Part shown: positions 6,897 to 7,508 of the stretch, piece after piece
Layout: every line of letters begins with the position of its first letter
Numbering within the stretch: the first letter of the stretch is position 1
Assembly: GCA_014859785.1 (NCBI GenBank)
Contig: JACUTP010000088.1
Coordinates: forward strand, 1 to 7,508
Reading direction: 5' to 3'
Length of the DNA stretch: 7,508 nucleotides
From: Candidatus Methanoperedentaceae archaeon
GTDB taxonomy: Archaea; Halobacteriota; Methanosarcinia; Methanosarcinales; Methanoperedenaceae
The notes under the pieces: generated by a model
Databases searched by the model: none
Told to the model about the DNA's origin: nothing
The model's input: only the letters and a program-made list of their open reading frames with translations
Program-made: the position numbers and the translations under genes

Positions 6897-7372
6897 TGAA
6901 CGTCTGGATAACAACTGTCGGCTCAAGCCCGTTTGCCGTGATAAATACGCTGTGGGCTGCATGTGAGCTTGATGATTTCGTGCCTGAGAAGGTGTATTTT
7001 TTATGTAATGACAAAATGGCTTCACAAATAAATCTTATCAAGGAGTGGATAATCCGTATAACCCATGAGTACGGGAAAAATGTAAGTTTTGTTGAGAAGA
7101 GAAGCAAGGAAGAAGATTTTATCAGTTATTCAAAACTTGTCAAGTCTTTAATCACTGATGAGAGGGAACAGGGCAATGTGATTGCTATTGATATTACCCC
7201 AGGGCGAAAGATAATGTCTGCTTTTTCGATGTTTTACGGACTTTTGCCAGACGGCGCTGATAGGGTGTATTACCTGCATCTTTTTGATGTGAAAAAGTAC
7301 GGCAATAAATCTTTTATTGATATACCGGCAGATGAGCATAATCTTATTAACATGAAGGAGATGGTTGCCTGA
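6896..7372 (+). CDS. CARF-domain protein, stand-alone, putative cyclic oligoadenylate sensor or ring nuclease
   Basis: This 158-residue protein is a Rossmann-like CARF domain of the kind that binds cyclic oligoadenylate made by Cas10. The first strand and loop read WITTVGSSPFAVINTLWAA (4-22), matching the TxGxSP ligand loop. The second conserved loop is IDITPGRKIMSAF (98-110), equivalent to the usual D-[IL]-T-x-G-x-K-x-M motif, with K105 the expected ligand contact. The first loop resembles the Cas_NE0113/Csx14 group of CARF proteins. The length is used up by the CARF fold: no HEPN, PD-D/ExK nuclease, helix-turn-helix or membrane segment follows. It may therefore degrade the signal (ring nuclease), or pass it to a partner such as the next gene, whose start overlaps its stop (TGATG). 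GAGGGGA precedes its ATG, which overlaps the upstream stop (TAATG). The CARF call is good; the biochemical role is open. Confidence 0.82.
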   Translation: MNVWITTVGSSPFAVINTLWAACELDDFVPEKVYFLCNDKMASQINLIKEWIIRITHEYGKNVSFVEKRSKEEDFISYSKLVKSLITDEREQGNVIAIDITPGRKIMSAFSMFYGLLPDGADRVYYLHLFDVKKYGNKSFIDIPADEHNLINMKEMVA

Positions 7373-7508
7373 TGCTTATTTCACGGGAAGGGCTGGTTGT
7401 ATTGCTAAATGCGATGTATTATGGTGGCGCAAGGACGATTGAGATTTCGTATCCGCCCGTTGATATGGTGTTTTCTATTAATCTGATGGATAAAAAATTA
7501 AACACTAT
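7372..7508 (+). CDS. Unidentified ORF, start of a gene cut by the window end
   Basis: The first 45 codons of a gene are visible, with no stop before the edge. The ATG overlaps the stop of the CARF gene (TGATG), and GGAG lies about 11 bases upstream, inside that gene, so translational coupling is likely. The peptide begins MLISREGLVVLLNAMYYGG and continues with a short stretch that looks like alternating strand and helix. The opening 20 residues are moderately hydrophobic but include charged residues and do not form a clear signal peptide. I do not recognise the family. Its position directly after an effector-less CARF gene makes an effector or partner of the cyclic oligoadenylate response a reasonable guess, but the visible sequence neither confirms nor excludes it. 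Confidence 0.6.
   Translation, partial: MLISREGLVVLLNAMYYGGARTIEISYPPVDMVFSINLMDKKLNT

Noticed and set aside
7262..7279. An R-x4-H motif (RVYYLH) in the CARF protein, which would suggest a HEPN ribonuclease
   Set aside because: It lies in a hydrophobic strand of the CARF fold and not in a helical HEPN domain, and no room is left for a separate domain.
1..7508. CRISPR array, cas1/cas2 adaptation genes or cas6
   Set aside because: No regularly spaced repeats and no integrase or Cas6-like ORF were seen. If present they must lie outside the window.

Overview
The window holds the core of a type III CRISPR-Cas interference operon, read entirely on the + strand. It contains eight complete or partial genes of the effector module and its signalling arm, plus the first 45 codons of a ninth gene. 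Neighbouring genes overlap by 1-4 bases or are 1-6 bases apart, each start has a Shine-Dalgarno-like purine run, and no gap exceeds about 10 bases. No promoter, terminator, tRNA, CRISPR array or mobile element is visible, so the operon starts upstream and continues downstream.

Layout: (1) bases 1-1994, cas10, cut at its 5' end, with HD nuclease motifs, a zinc ribbon and an intact GGDD cyclase motif; (2) 1997-2623, a Cas7 (Csm3-like) backbone RAMP; (3) 2623-3708, a Cas5-group RAMP that looks most like Csx10, the marker of subtype III-D; (4) 3705-4205 and (5) 4207-4791, two small helical proteins, of which one or both are probably Cas11/Csm2-type small subunits; (6) 4791-5558, a second Csm3-like Cas7; (7) 5565-6896, a protein of two Cas7 domains in tandem; (8) 6896-7372, a CARF-domain protein with no recognisable effector domain; (9) 7372 to the window end, an unidentified ORF that runs off the edge.

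How they work together (inference from family knowledge): Cas10, the Csx10-like protein, the Cas7 domains and the small subunit(s) should assemble on a crRNA. Two Cas7 proteins keep the aspartate expected to cut target RNA. Both domains of the fusion seem to have lost it. Target binding should switch on the Cas10 palm, which would make cyclic oligoadenylate, and the HD site, which would cut DNA. The CARF protein is the likely reader or remover of the cyclic oligoadenylate signal, perhaps acting with the truncated last gene.

The gene set resembles subtype III-D but is not textbook. The Cas10 keeps its HD domain, one Cas7 is a fused pair, and two small helical proteins lie side by side. Codon usage (many AGG/AGA arginines and ATA isoleucines, moderately AT-rich) together with strong GGAGG-type ribosome sites would fit a methanogen-related or ANME-like archaeon, but this is a weak guess and a bacterium is not excluded.
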